This document shows positions 9,684-18,429 of a DNA stretch of 64,000 bases, in pieces. Position numbers and translations under genes: made by a program. Under the pieces are notes generated by a model. The model ran no database searches, had not been told where the DNA came from, and saw only the letters and a list, made by a program, of their open reading frames with translations. This DNA comes from Chitinophaga pinensis. GTDB taxonomy: Bacteria > Bacteroidota > Bacteroidia > Flavobacteriales_D > Crocinitomicaceae. The DNA lies in the NCBI GenBank assembly GCA_943324745.2, contig CALPMT020000009.1, forward strand, positions 44,715 through 108,714, in the 5' to 3' direction. Numbering within the stretch: position 1 is the stretch's first letter; every line of letters starts with the position of its first letter.

Positions 9684-9691
9684 CAAAAATA
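9684..9691 (-). promoter_or_regulatory. Candidate -7 box for ddl
   Basis: On the minus strand the sequence TATTTTTG matches the Bacteroidetes -7 consensus TAnnTTTG and lies 20 bases before the ddl ATG. No clear TTG -33 partner is seen at the usual spacing, so confidence is moderate. Confidence 0.45.
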
Positions 9692-9751
9692 GATAGTATT
9701 ATTTATAAATCCTTAATTCATTACTTATAATTCACAAACCATATTTATATT

Positions 9752-9759
9752 TATATTTG
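9752..9759 (+). promoter_or_regulatory. Candidate -7 box for the PASTA-protein gene
   Basis: TATATTTG matches TAnnTTTG and sits 17 bases before the ATG at 9777. That would give a very short leader, as is common in this phylum. A convincing -33 element is not visible in the AT-rich sequence upstream. Confidence 0.45.
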
Positions 9760-9776
9760 TTTGTAAAATTGATTCA

Positions 9777-10601
9777 ATGAATACTCTGAAAAATATACTT
9801 GCATTTATTACGACAAAACATTTTATCAAACAATTTGGTTTGCTTATTTTGTTCTATCTTTTGATTGTCGGTGGAACATTACTTTATTTAGATATTCGAA
9901 CCCATCATGGTGAAAAAATAGCAGTACCAAATGTGGTAGGTAAGCATATTGACAATATCGCTGATTTATTAGATGAATCTGAGTTAGAGTATATAGTTCT
10001 TGATTCTATTTATCGACCTGATGTTGAGGAAGGGACCATTGTAAAACAAAATCCAGAACCTACATCTAGAACCAAAGTTTTTGTTAAAAGTTCTAGGATT
10101 CTTGAGATAAGTTTATCTAAAAAAATTAATTATGTTATAGTTCCAGATTTAATTCATAAATCTAAAAGATATTCAGAAAGTATTTTAAAAAATAGAGGAC
10201 TTAAATTTGAATTTTCATATAAAATAAGTCCAAATGATATTGATGCTGTAATTTCTCAAAAATATAAAGGAAGAAGAGTTAGAGAGGGGTATAAAGTCCC
10301 ATATGGCTCAGTCATACATTTAATAATTGGTAAAGGTTCTAAAGAAGATCCATTTGAGGTTCCAGATTTGTATGGTTTGACGTACACTCAAGCAGATTCA
10401 GTTGTTTACGAATTGCCTTCTGTTTCTTTAATAATAGGAGACTGTAATGGTTGTAAGACTAAAAAAGATACGTTAAGGGCAAGAATTTCATCTCAAACTC
10501 CTGAATATTTTAAAGATAATATGCGACCTCCAGGTTCAGATATTGTAATTTTTTTAGAAAAAGAATTCAATGATAAACGTTCAGAGCAAACAGATAACTG
10601 A
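9777..10601 (+). CDS. Membrane-anchored PASTA domain protein
   Basis: A single N-terminal membrane helix (about 20-42) is followed by three PASTA-like modules. The first begins KIAVPNVVGKHIDNIADLL, the second NYVIVPDLIHKSKRYSE and the third FEVPDLYGLTYTQAD. PASTA domains bind peptidoglycan or beta-lactam-like ligands, so an envelope role is expected. Stand-alone PASTA proteins of about 270 residues are common in Bacteroidetes. It lies next to ddl (divergent) and is followed 52 bases on by a T9SS cargo gene and an RluD-type synthase. Its specific function is unknown. Confidence 0.85.
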   Translation: MNTLKNILAFITTKHFIKQFGLLILFYLLIVGGTLLYLDIRTHHGEKIAVPNVVGKHIDNIADLLDESELEYIVLDSIYRPDVEEGTIVKQNPEPTSRTKVFVKSSRILEISLSKKINYVIVPDLIHKSKRYSESILKNRGLKFEFSYKISPNDIDAVISQKYKGRRVREGYKVPYGSVIHLIIGKGSKEDPFEVPDLYGLTYTQADSVVYELPSVSLIIGDCNGCKTKKDTLRARISSQTPEYFKDNMRPPGSDIVIFLEKEFNDKRSEQTDN

Positions 10602-10653
10602 CAATAAAATATTTTTTTCTCTCGTTATTAATAGATTGATATAATCGTTTTTT

Positions 10654-12927
10654 ATGCGTTTTTGTTTTTTGTTTTTCATATTTTTAATAAGTATAAATTT
10701 GTCAGCCCAGACAGAGGTATTATCTCCCTTGGAAACAAATTTGTCGGGTAGTTCTAAACAGAAAATAAAACGTGGGAAAACGATAGATTCTTTAATTATA
10801 TATATTACAGATACTCTAAAAATCCCCATTTTTGACGATTTTTCAACAAATCATTTTCAACGATACGATAATTTGTATTCAGGTGATATAAAAAGTAATT
10901 TATATTATTCTTTAATAGATAAAGTAACGAGCAAACCCTTTTATAATTATCTAAATTACACCTATAACAAATCCTATACATCTATCTATAATACGAATAC
11001 TAAAAAAGACACCAATGTATTGAATAAACCAACTACTATTGTGAGGTGTAGTTTGAATTCTTATCCTCCAACATTTCAAGATGTTATAATTTATCCTGCA
11101 TATAGTTATTATGATACTATAGGTAGTAAGAATTCACATGATTCTTTGAAAATCAAAACAATAGATGTCATTCTTGACTCTGCACGTGTATTTTTTAAGA
11201 ATATAAAAGATAATCAAGCTATTTGGATAGATACTTTCACTTTTCATAATTATACCTTAGCTTATCAACCATGGTCGCTCGGAGTAGCAAGTTTTGACGG
11301 GTTAGATGATAAAGGATTTCCATATGCAATCAATACACAGTCAAGAGATTACGGAGATTATTTAACTTCTAAAAATATAGACTTGTCGAATCTCGTACCT
11401 GCGGATTCATTATATATAAGTTTTGCGTATCAGCCAAAAGGTTATGGCGACGAACCTGAAAATACAAATTTTGGTTCTAAGCAACAATCTGATTCATTTT
11501 GCCTGCAATTATACAGACCAGATTGGGATCAGTGGGTTTCTTTTTGGTCTACAACAGTTGAGTCAAATAAAGATAAATTTGATGCAGAATGTAAGACATT
11601 TAAAAAAATACATTTAGCAATTACTAATCCTGCTTTTTACAAGAAAAATTTTAAATTTAGATTTACAAATTATGGAGATATTTCGGGAAGTTTAGATCAT
11701 TTTCATTTAGATTATGTGGAATTAAAAAAGGATTCTAAACTAACAGATACGAATGTGTTTAAAGATTTTGCATTAGTTTATCCAACTGGTTCATTACTCA
11801 AAAAATTCACTTCTGTGCCTTGGAAACATTATAAAAGTATGACAAAAAATGGAATGAATGATTCAGTTCAAATTTCTGTTCATAATGGATTTTCAATTCA
11901 ACAACAGAATTTAGATGGTACTCTTGAAGTTTTTGATAAAAAAGCAAAAATTAAATCATTTTCATTATCCGGACAACAATTGTCAGGAGGTGATATAAAT
12001 TATTTACCATTAACAACTTATGTTAATTACTTTGATTTTTTTAAGTCCACTTTCACCTTTCCAACTAATACGGATGATTCTGCATCTTTTTTTATTAAAA
12101 CAATAATTCCAGCACCTTTTGAACAAAAACATTACACCGCTTACATTCAAAATGACACTTGTTACACCAACCAAGAGTTTAAGGATTATTATTCATATGA
12201 TGACGGTAGTGCTGAACAAGCTTATGGTTTAGACGCTTCGGGAGCAACTTTAGCCTATAAATTTGAGCCCTACATTGCGGATTCATTATTAGGAATAGCT
12301 ATTCATTTTGTTCCATCTGTCCTTGATGTATCTAAAAAATTATTTGCAGTTTATATTTGGGATGAATTAAATGGATTGCCTAATAAAGTAATTTATAAAG
12401 ATGATGATTTTTCACTACAACAACCAGTATATCAAAATTTCAGAAATAAATTCACTAATTATTATTTTAAAGATTATAAACGTTTACCAATTTCAGGGAC
12501 TTTTTTTGTTGGGGTTAAACAGTTTGGTTTTGAAAGACTTAATATAGGTTTTGATGCGAATACAATTACTAATTCTAAGTTGTATTTCAATGATGATGGG
12601 TCGATGTGGAAAAAATCTAAAAAACAAGGAGCGTTGATGATGCGCCCTATTTTTACATCAAATTCAAATAAGCATGTTGGGATTAATCAGTTCGAGACTA
12701 AAGACACATATGCGTTATCTATATATCCTAATCCAACAGATGAATTTGTTACAATTCAATCAAATTATTCTGTTTTTGAAGGTGGATTTTTGTTAGATAT
12801 TCAAGGGAAAATTTTACAAGAAATTGAAGCTACAACTTCAAAAATTTCTATGAGAGATTTACCAGCAGGAATTTACCTGTTTCAAGACAATAAAACACAT
12901 CAAACATATAAAATAAGCAAACTATAA
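10654..12927 (+). CDS. Secreted protein with T9SS type A C-terminal sorting domain
   Basis: An N-terminal signal peptide (to about SLSAQ, residue 22) and a C-terminal type IX sorting domain (about 685-757) frame the protein. The sorting domain shows ALSIYPNPTDEFVTIQ, LLDIQGKIL, LPAGIYLFQ and a final KISKL, so export across the outer membrane with C-terminal cleavage is expected. The 650-residue passenger has no recognised catalytic motif. It is rich in Asp, Tyr and Asn, with beta-rich adhesin-like composition and a lectin-like look in the middle. The stop shares one base with the rluD start (TAATG), so the two are probably co-translated. Confidence 0.85.
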   Translation: MRFCFLFFIFLISINLSAQTEVLSPLETNLSGSSKQKIKRGKTIDSLIIYITDTLKIPIFDDFSTNHFQRYDNLYSGDIKSNLYYSLIDKVTSKPFYNYLNYTYNKSYTSIYNTNTKKDTNVLNKPTTIVRCSLNSYPPTFQDVIIYPAYSYYDTIGSKNSHDSLKIKTIDVILDSARVFFKNIKDNQAIWIDTFTFHNYTLAYQPWSLGVASFDGLDDKGFPYAINTQSRDYGDYLTSKNIDLSNLVPADSLYISFAYQPKGYGDEPENTNFGSKQQSDSFCLQLYRPDWDQWVSFWSTTVESNKDKFDAECKTFKKIHLAITNPAFYKKNFKFRFTNYGDISGSLDHFHLDYVELKKDSKLTDTNVFKDFALVYPTGSLLKKFTSVPWKHYKSMTKNGMNDSVQISVHNGFSIQQQNLDGTLEVFDKKAKIKSFSLSGQQLSGGDINYLPLTTYVNYFDFFKSTFTFPTNTDDSASFFIKTIIPAPFEQKHYTAYIQNDTCYTNQEFKDYYSYDDGSAEQAYGLDASGATLAYKFEPYIADSLLGIAIHFVPSVLDVSKKLFAVYIWDELNGLPNKVIYKDDDFSLQQPVYQNFRNKFTNYYFKDYKRLPISGTFFVGVKQFGFERLNIGFDANTITNSKLYFNDDGSMWKKSKKQGALMMRPIFTSNSNKHVGINQFETKDTYALSIYPNPTDEFVTIQSNYSVFEGGFLLDIQGKILQEIEATTSKISMRDLPAGIYLFQDNKTHQTYKISKL

Positions 12928-13979
12928 TGGATAATTTCAATGATGCCGAATGGGAAGAAAACGCTGGAGAAGATGAGTTATTTGAACATCATAAGTTTAA
13001 AGTTGACAAAGGTCAAGAATTAATTCGTATTGATAAATTTTTATTAGACCGATTACCAAATACTTCACGTAATAAAATTCAGGTTGCAGCTAGGAATGGT
13101 AATGTTTTAGCCAATAAATCAGCGATTAAACCAAATTATAAAGTAAAACCTGGAGATGAAATTTCGGTAGTTTTTCCTTATCCGATTCGTGAAATTGAAT
13201 TAATTCCTCAAAATATTCCAATTAACATTGAGTTTGAGGATGAATATTTAGCAGTGGTCCACAAACCATCAGAAATGGTTGTTCATCCTGGATATGGTAA
13301 TTATACTGGTACCCTTGTAAATGCATTGGTATATCATTTTGATAATTTACCGATTAAGTCAGAAGATTATTCTGGAAGACCCGGTTTAGTTCATCGTTTG
13401 GATAAGAATACAACAGGATTAATGGTAATCGCGAAAACAGAGTTCGTATTGACCAATTTAGCAAAACAATTTTTTGATAGAAGTACAGAGCGAAGATATC
13501 ATGCACTTGTTTGGGGCGATGTAAAAGAAGAGTCTGGAACTATTATTGGAAATATTGGTAGATCTTTGAAAAACAGAAAAGTAATGGCAGTTTTTCCTGA
13601 AGATAGTGAATATGGGAAACATGCTGTTACACATTACAAAGTATTACAGCGTTATGGCTTGGTTACTTTAATAGAATGTAAGTTGGAAACAGGGCGAACT
13701 CACCAAATTCGTGCACACATGAAATCTATTGGCCATCCCTTATTTAATGATAATGAATACGGAGGTGATTCCATTTTACGTGGGACTACACATACTAAAT
13801 ATAAGCAATTTGTTGAAAATTGTTTTTCACTAATACCTGGACAAGCATTACATGCTAAAACGCTTGGTTTTAAGCACCCAATGACAGGTCAACAATTAAG
13901 TTTTGATTCGGATCTACCTTCAGAATTTCTTGAGATTTTAAAGAAGTGGGATAATTTTACACAGGGTTCACGAGCGTAG
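12927..13979 (+). CDS. rluD: RluA/RluD-family 23S rRNA pseudouridine synthase
   Basis: Converts uridines to pseudouridine, most likely in 23S rRNA helix 69 if it is a true RluD orthologue. An S4 RNA-binding domain (about 33-95, IRIDKFLLDRLPNTSRNKI) precedes the catalytic domain. The nucleophilic Asp is at 159 in GLVHRLDKNTTG, and the later motifs LIECKLETGRTHQIRAHM and HALHAKTLGFKHP are intact. The first 25 residues are acidic and probably disordered. The ATG overlaps the TAA of the upstream T9SS cargo gene. RluC or RluB substrate choice cannot be excluded from sequence alone. Confidence 0.9.
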   Translation: MDNFNDAEWEENAGEDELFEHHKFKVDKGQELIRIDKFLLDRLPNTSRNKIQVAARNGNVLANKSAIKPNYKVKPGDEISVVFPYPIREIELIPQNIPINIEFEDEYLAVVHKPSEMVVHPGYGNYTGTLVNALVYHFDNLPIKSEDYSGRPGLVHRLDKNTTGLMVIAKTEFVLTNLAKQFFDRSTERRYHALVWGDVKEESGTIIGNIGRSLKNRKVMAVFPEDSEYGKHAVTHYKVLQRYGLVTLIECKLETGRTHQIRAHMKSIGHPLFNDNEYGGDSILRGTTHTKYKQFVENCFSLIPGQALHAKTLGFKHPMTGQQLSFDSDLPSEFLEILKKWDNFTQGSRA

Positions 13980-14063
13980 TTAAATTTCAGACTTTCATTT
14001 TGTAGTTTCGTGATTTTTACTTACTTTCAAATTATTTTTTTAGAATTAAATTGATTGAACATT

Positions 14064-16205
14064 ATGTTATTTCGTAATATATTCTTTATTTGTGTGTTAA
14101 CGCTTGCTTTTCAATCTTTTGGACAAGAACCAAAAGAGATAAAAAAAGCAAATAAAGCATTTCAAGATGAAAATTATGTGGAGGCTGTTAAACTTACTAT
14201 GCATGCTTTTGACAAAGTGAATCCAAAAAGTCGTAAGGCTATTGAAAGAAAGGGAGATATGGCTTTTAAAACGGGTGAATGCTACCGTATGTTAGAAGAT
14301 TATAAAAATGCTTTGGATTGGTATCAGAAAGCTTTAGTTGTAAATTATCAATTGATTAACCCACAAGTTCTGTTTTACTATGCTGAAATGATTCGATATA
14401 TGGGTGATTATAATTTAGCTGTAGAACATTATAATGCTTATAAGGCTTTGGTGCCAACTGATACAAGAGCAAATACTGGATTGGTAGCTTGTAAAGAGGT
14501 CGCAAAATTTATGTCAAATAAAACAAATCATATCATTACAAATTTATCAGTTTTAAATAAAGATGGGATAGATATGTCTCCTGTTTTTGCAGATAAAAAG
14601 AAAACTTCAGTTGTTTTTAGTTCTGATAGACCCAGTCCATTTGCAGGAGATTTAGATCCTAGAACAGGTGAGCCTCATATGGATTTATGGATTACCCAGA
14701 TTGATAAAAAAGGTAATTTTGGTGAACCTACATTACTTCCTGGGGAAAAAATAAATACGGAGTATAATGAAGGAACAGTTTCGTTTGACGGTAAGTTCAA
14801 AAAAATGTTTTTTACACGCTGTCCTTATGAAAAAAATAAAAATCTAGGTTGTGAAATTTGGATGTCAGAATTAAGAGGAAAAGATTGGGCTGAACCGATC
14901 AAATTACCTTTGAAAAATGATGACTCTGTTTCTGTAGGACATCCATGTGTTTCACCTGATGGTAATTTTATAATTTTTGTTTCTGAACTTCCTGGCGGAT
15001 TCGGAGGAAAAGATTTATGGTATTCAACATATTCTAAAAAAGCTGACATTTGGTCAACACCTGTGAATTTAGGTCCTGAAATTAACACAGCTGGAAATGA
15101 AATGTTTCCGTCATTCAATTCCTATGAAGATTTATATTTTTCGAGTGATGGTCGTTCTGGATTAGGTGGACTAGATATTTTCAAAGCAGTCAAGATTTCT
15201 ACCAATGGAAAAAATTTATGGGAAAAAGCTGAAAATATAGGTTATCCTAGAAATTCTGAAGGCAATGACTTTGGTTTAGTAGAAATAAATGAAACTGAGG
15301 GTTATTTTACTTCTGAACGAAAAATAGGTTTAGGGAAAACATTTCGAACAGATTTGTATAAATATCAATTACCTCCAAATAAGTATGACATCAAAATCAT
15401 TGTAAGTAAATTAGGACAGATTGAAAAGAAATTAGGAAGTGTTAAAGTAGTAATTATTGGTTCCGATAGTTCAAAAGTTGAAGGATTTACCGATAAAAAA
15501 GGTGTAGTTTTCTTTGAAAACAAAGCAAATGGAGAGCGCGTCATAAAAGAAAATACAGATTATACCATTTTAACTTACCGTGTTGGTGCGGAGAAAAACA
15601 AAAGTGAAACTCAATTTACAACACGTGGATTAAGGTATGATCAAAACTTCATTATTGATGTTCCATTATTGATTCCTGAAGAGAAAATTCGCATTCCTGA
15701 AGTGCGTTATGCATTTGGTAAATGGGAGTTGTTACAAGACTCCACAATCAGTTCTAAAGATTCTTTAAACTTCGTTTTTGACGTGTTAATGAAATACCCA
15801 AAAATGATATTAGAATTAAGCTCTCATACTGACTGTAGAGGCAATGATGAATTTAACTTAAAACTTTCAAACAATAGGGCGCGAGAATGTGTACAATACC
15901 TAGTTCAAGAAAAAGGGATTGATATTCGTAGGTTGATTCCAGTAGGAAAAGGAGAAAAAGAACCTGTAAAATGGATTGATGATAAAGGTAAAACTGTATT
16001 GCTAACAGAAAAGTATATCAATCAATTCATTAAAAAAAATCCGATAAAATTTGAAAAATTACATTCTTTAAATCGTCGTACGGAAGGATTTGTGAGAGGA
16101 ATGGATTTTGATCCTGATTTGGCTGAGCAAAAATTGCTTTCACCTGTCGAAAATTTAAAAACTGCTAAAACAGATAAAAAGAAAGGTAAAAAGAAAAAAA
16201 AATAA
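14064..16205 (+). CDS. TPR/WD40-like/OmpA family outer-membrane protein
   Basis: Envelope protein with a signal peptide ending near FQSFGQ, TPR repeats (about 20-150) and a PD40-type beta-propeller (about 170-430, with repeated SPDGNFIIF and FSSDGRSGLGG motifs). A carboxypeptidase-regulatory-like segment follows, then a C-terminal OmpA domain with LELSSHTDCRGNDEFN and LSNNRARECVQYL for peptidoglycan binding. This is the PorE/SprF-partner architecture of the T9SS field. The tail ends in a run of lysines. I placed the start at ATG 14064 because a TTG nine bases earlier adds nothing to the signal peptide. A strong terminator follows the stop. Confidence 0.88.
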   Translation: MLFRNIFFICVLTLAFQSFGQEPKEIKKANKAFQDENYVEAVKLTMHAFDKVNPKSRKAIERKGDMAFKTGECYRMLEDYKNALDWYQKALVVNYQLINPQVLFYYAEMIRYMGDYNLAVEHYNAYKALVPTDTRANTGLVACKEVAKFMSNKTNHIITNLSVLNKDGIDMSPVFADKKKTSVVFSSDRPSPFAGDLDPRTGEPHMDLWITQIDKKGNFGEPTLLPGEKINTEYNEGTVSFDGKFKKMFFTRCPYEKNKNLGCEIWMSELRGKDWAEPIKLPLKNDDSVSVGHPCVSPDGNFIIFVSELPGGFGGKDLWYSTYSKKADIWSTPVNLGPEINTAGNEMFPSFNSYEDLYFSSDGRSGLGGLDIFKAVKISTNGKNLWEKAENIGYPRNSEGNDFGLVEINETEGYFTSERKIGLGKTFRTDLYKYQLPPNKYDIKIIVSKLGQIEKKLGSVKVVIIGSDSSKVEGFTDKKGVVFFENKANGERVIKENTDYTILTYRVGAEKNKSETQFTTRGLRYDQNFIIDVPLLIPEEKIRIPEVRYAFGKWELLQDSTISSKDSLNFVFDVLMKYPKMILELSSHTDCRGNDEFNLKLSNNRARECVQYLVQEKGIDIRRLIPVGKGEKEPVKWIDDKGKTVLLTEKYINQFIKKNPIKFEKLHSLNRRTEGFVRGMDFDPDLAEQKLLSPVENLKTAKTDKKKGKKKKK

Positions 16206-16214
16206 AATAATCTA

Positions 16215-16247
16215 GAGCGCAAAATAATTGTTTTGCGCTCTTTTTTT
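16215..16247 (+). terminator. Rho-independent terminator after the OmpA/WD40 gene
   Basis: A perfect 10-base stem (gagcgcaaaa pairing with ttttgcgctc) closes a 6-base loop and runs into eight T residues. It separates the OmpA gene from the kinase gene and argues that the kinase cannot start at the TTG inside this hairpin. Confidence 0.92.
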
Positions 16248-16266
16248 AATTCAATTTAACCTACCA

Positions 16267-17328
16267 TTGATACCCTCTTCCTCATTTTTTTTATTCTTAT
16301 TGCATTTGATTTTTTGGATTGCATTTTACTTAGTGCCTTTTGTTGACCCCAAAGGCATACATTCTTTAGGTAAAATTTTTAATCCACATTTCTTTTTTGA
16401 TATTCATTTGTTGATTAATCATGCTCTTTTTATATTTCTATTTTATTTTAATAGTAATTATTTAATTCCTCAATTTTTAAAGCGTGCTAAAAAAATTGAA
16501 TATGGGTTAATTGTATTTGTAATATTAATATTCATCCTTTTGTTTTCATATCTTATTTTTCCTTTTATTAGATTACCTAATCCCCCTAGAGAAGTATTTA
16601 GGTTACCTAATAAGGAAACACTTCGTTTGAATCAAACATTTGTGCTATCTATTCCCTTATTATTCGTATTAATGGTGAGTGTCACATATCGTTTGTTAAT
16701 GGATAAGTTTATTCAGGATAAATTAAATAAAGAACGTGAAAATGAAAATTTAAAAACTGAATTGTCGTTTTTAAGATCACAAATCAGTCCGCATTTCATT
16801 TTTAATGCATTGAATAGTAGTATTATATTAGTTAGAAAGAAATCTGATCTTGCAGAAAATAGCTTGTTAAAATTAGCTTCACTTTTGCGTTATATGTTAT
16901 ATGAATCTGACGATGATAAAGTGTTAGTTGAAAACGAAATTCAATACATTTCTGATTATGTGGATTTACAAGAGATTAGGTTTGGAAGTGCCGTAAAAAT
17001 TGAGAAAGATATAGATGTAAATGAGCTTGTGGAAGGTTATGTTGAGCCTATGCTTTTAATCCCTTATATTGAAAATGCGTTTAAACACGGAACTTCTGTG
17101 CTTAAAAATCCTGAAATAAAGATTTCTATAAAAGAAGCAGATGGAAAATTAGTCTTAGTGGTGGTTAATAAATTTGTCAGAAAAGAACTAACAAATGATA
17201 AAAACCATGGTATTGGTTTAGTAAACGTTGGTCGCAGACTTGAATTATTATATTCAGGGAAACACGTTTTGAAAATCACGAATGAAAATGAGTGGTATTC
17301 TGTATATTTGTCTATAGATGTTCGCTAA
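16267..17328 (+). CDS. LytS-type sensor histidine kinase (His_kinase PF06580)
   Basis: Membrane sensor of a LytTR two-component pair. Four hydrophobic segments fill the first 135 residues, then a short coiled coil leads to the phosphoacceptor box LRSQISPHFIFNALN, with the His encoded at 16792-16794. The ATPase N-box is PYIENAFKHG and the G-box HGIGLVNVGRRLELLY. No ATG exists in frame before the membrane helices. TTG 16267 is the first candidate start clear of the terminator; TTG 16300 and 16306 are alternatives. The stop shares a base with the regulator ATG. The signal sensed is unknown. Confidence 0.85.
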   Translation: MIPSSSFFLFLLHLIFWIAFYLVPFVDPKGIHSLGKIFNPHFFFDIHLLINHALFIFLFYFNSNYLIPQFLKRAKKIEYGLIVFVILIFILLFSYLIFPFIRLPNPPREVFRLPNKETLRLNQTFVLSIPLLFVLMVSVTYRLLMDKFIQDKLNKERENENLKTELSFLRSQISPHFIFNALNSSIILVRKKSDLAENSLLKLASLLRYMLYESDDDKVLVENEIQYISDYVDLQEIRFGSAVKIEKDIDVNELVEGYVEPMLLIPYIENAFKHGTSVLKNPEIKISIKEADGKLVLVVVNKFVRKELTNDKNHGIGLVNVGRRLELLYSGKHVLKITNENEWYSVYLSIDVR

Positions 17329-18056
17329 TGATTCGATGTATTTGTATAGATGATGAGCCTTTAGCGCTTGAAATGATGGAGGAATTCATCAAAAAGGTTC
17401 CTTTCTTACAGATGGTGACTTCGTGTAAAAATGCCATTGATGCTTATGAAGTTCTAGAGCATGAAAACATTGACCTTATTTTTGTAGATGTTGAAATGCC
17501 TGAAATAAATGGGATACAATTTGTACAATCATTGAAGCAAAAACCATATATTATATTTTCAACGGCTTATAAAAAATATGCACTTGAAGGGTTTGAATTA
17601 GATGTAATAGACTACCTCGTAAAACCTTTTTCTTTTGATCGCTTTTATAAAAGTGTAACAAAAGTTAAAGATGCACATGCACTAATAAACAGTTCAACTC
17701 CATCTGTATTGAAGCAACTTCCTCCAGATTATATTTTTGTGAATTCTGACTATAGTTTGGTAAAAGTAAATATTCCAGAAATCTCTTATATTGAAGGACT
17801 AAAAGATTATATTAAAATCTATCTTACTAACATTCCTAAACCGATCGTTACGCGAATGAGTATGAAGTCTATCGAAGAGCGTTTAGATTTATTAGGATTT
17901 AAGCGTGTTCACAAATCGTTCATTGTCAATTTGAGTAAAATTACATCTATCAAAAAGACACGATTAAACATAGAAGAAACAGAATTGTTTATTGGTGATA
18001 ACTATAAAGTTCCACTGTATAAATCGTTGGGCTTAGAAATTTCAGATGAAGATTAA
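17328..18056 (+). CDS. LytTR response regulator
   Basis: DNA-binding partner of the upstream kinase. The receiver domain (1-115) has the acidic pair in CIDDEP, the phosphorylated Asp at 54 in IFVDVEMPEING and the conserved Lys at 99 in DYLVKPFSF. The LytTR DNA-binding domain (about 140-240) shows IPEISYIEGLKDYIKIY and FKRVHKSFIVNLSKI. The start is ATG 17328, overlapping the kinase TAA (TAATG); an upstream extension would encode a non-family N-terminus. The PqqD-like operon starts 127 bases downstream on the same strand and is a plausible target, by position only. Confidence 0.92.
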   Translation: MIRCICIDDEPLALEMMEEFIKKVPFLQMVTSCKNAIDAYEVLEHENIDLIFVDVEMPEINGIQFVQSLKQKPYIIFSTAYKKYALEGFELDVIDYLVKPFSFDRFYKSVTKVKDAHALINSSTPSVLKQLPPDYIFVNSDYSLVKVNIPEISYIEGLKDYIKIYLTNIPKPIVTRMSMKSIEERLDLLGFKRVHKSFIVNLSKITSIKKTRLNIEETELFIGDNYKVPLYKSLGLEISDED

Positions 18057-18183
18057 TTATTTTTTCGACGAAAATCACCCTTTCGTATCTTTTTTATCCC
18101 TTTACGTATCATTTATTTTTAGTCAAAGCTTTTATTTTACATTTTTGAAGTGTAGATAATAAAAACATTAAAACATATAAGTC

Positions 18184-18429
18184 ATGAAAATACATTCAAA
18201 TTTAGCGGTTAGCGATAGCGGGTTTATCTTTAACCCATCAAATGGAGATTCTTTCTCTACGAATGTTGTAGGAGCAGATATCATTCGTTTGTTAAAATTA
18301 GGTAAGTCCCTTACTGATATAAAAAAAGATATCAGTGTGAAGTATGACGTAGAGCCTACAGTGTTTGAAAAAGATTACGAAGACTTTATTTCTCAGTTAC
18401 AAGATCATTTTTTAGTGAACAATGATTAA
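18184..18429 (+). CDS. PqqD-like small protein (putative peptide or substrate chaperone)
   Basis: An 81-residue protein resembling the PqqD family, which presents peptide substrates to modifying enzymes. Supporting features are the opening strand pair (HSNLAVSDSGFIFNPSNGDSF), the central ADIIRLLKLGKSLTDIKKDI helix and the DVEPTVFEKDYEDFISQL helix ending in FLVNN, the usual PqqD winged-helix layout. There is no DSL-type serine, so it is not an ordinary acyl carrier protein. It overlaps the ATP-grasp gene by 8 bases, implying coupled translation. A small precursor peptide was not found beside it. The family assignment is by pattern and moderately sure. Confidence 0.72.
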   Translation: MKIHSNLAVSDSGFIFNPSNGDSFSTNVVGADIIRLLKLGKSLTDIKKDISVKYDVEPTVFEKDYEDFISQLQDHFLVNND

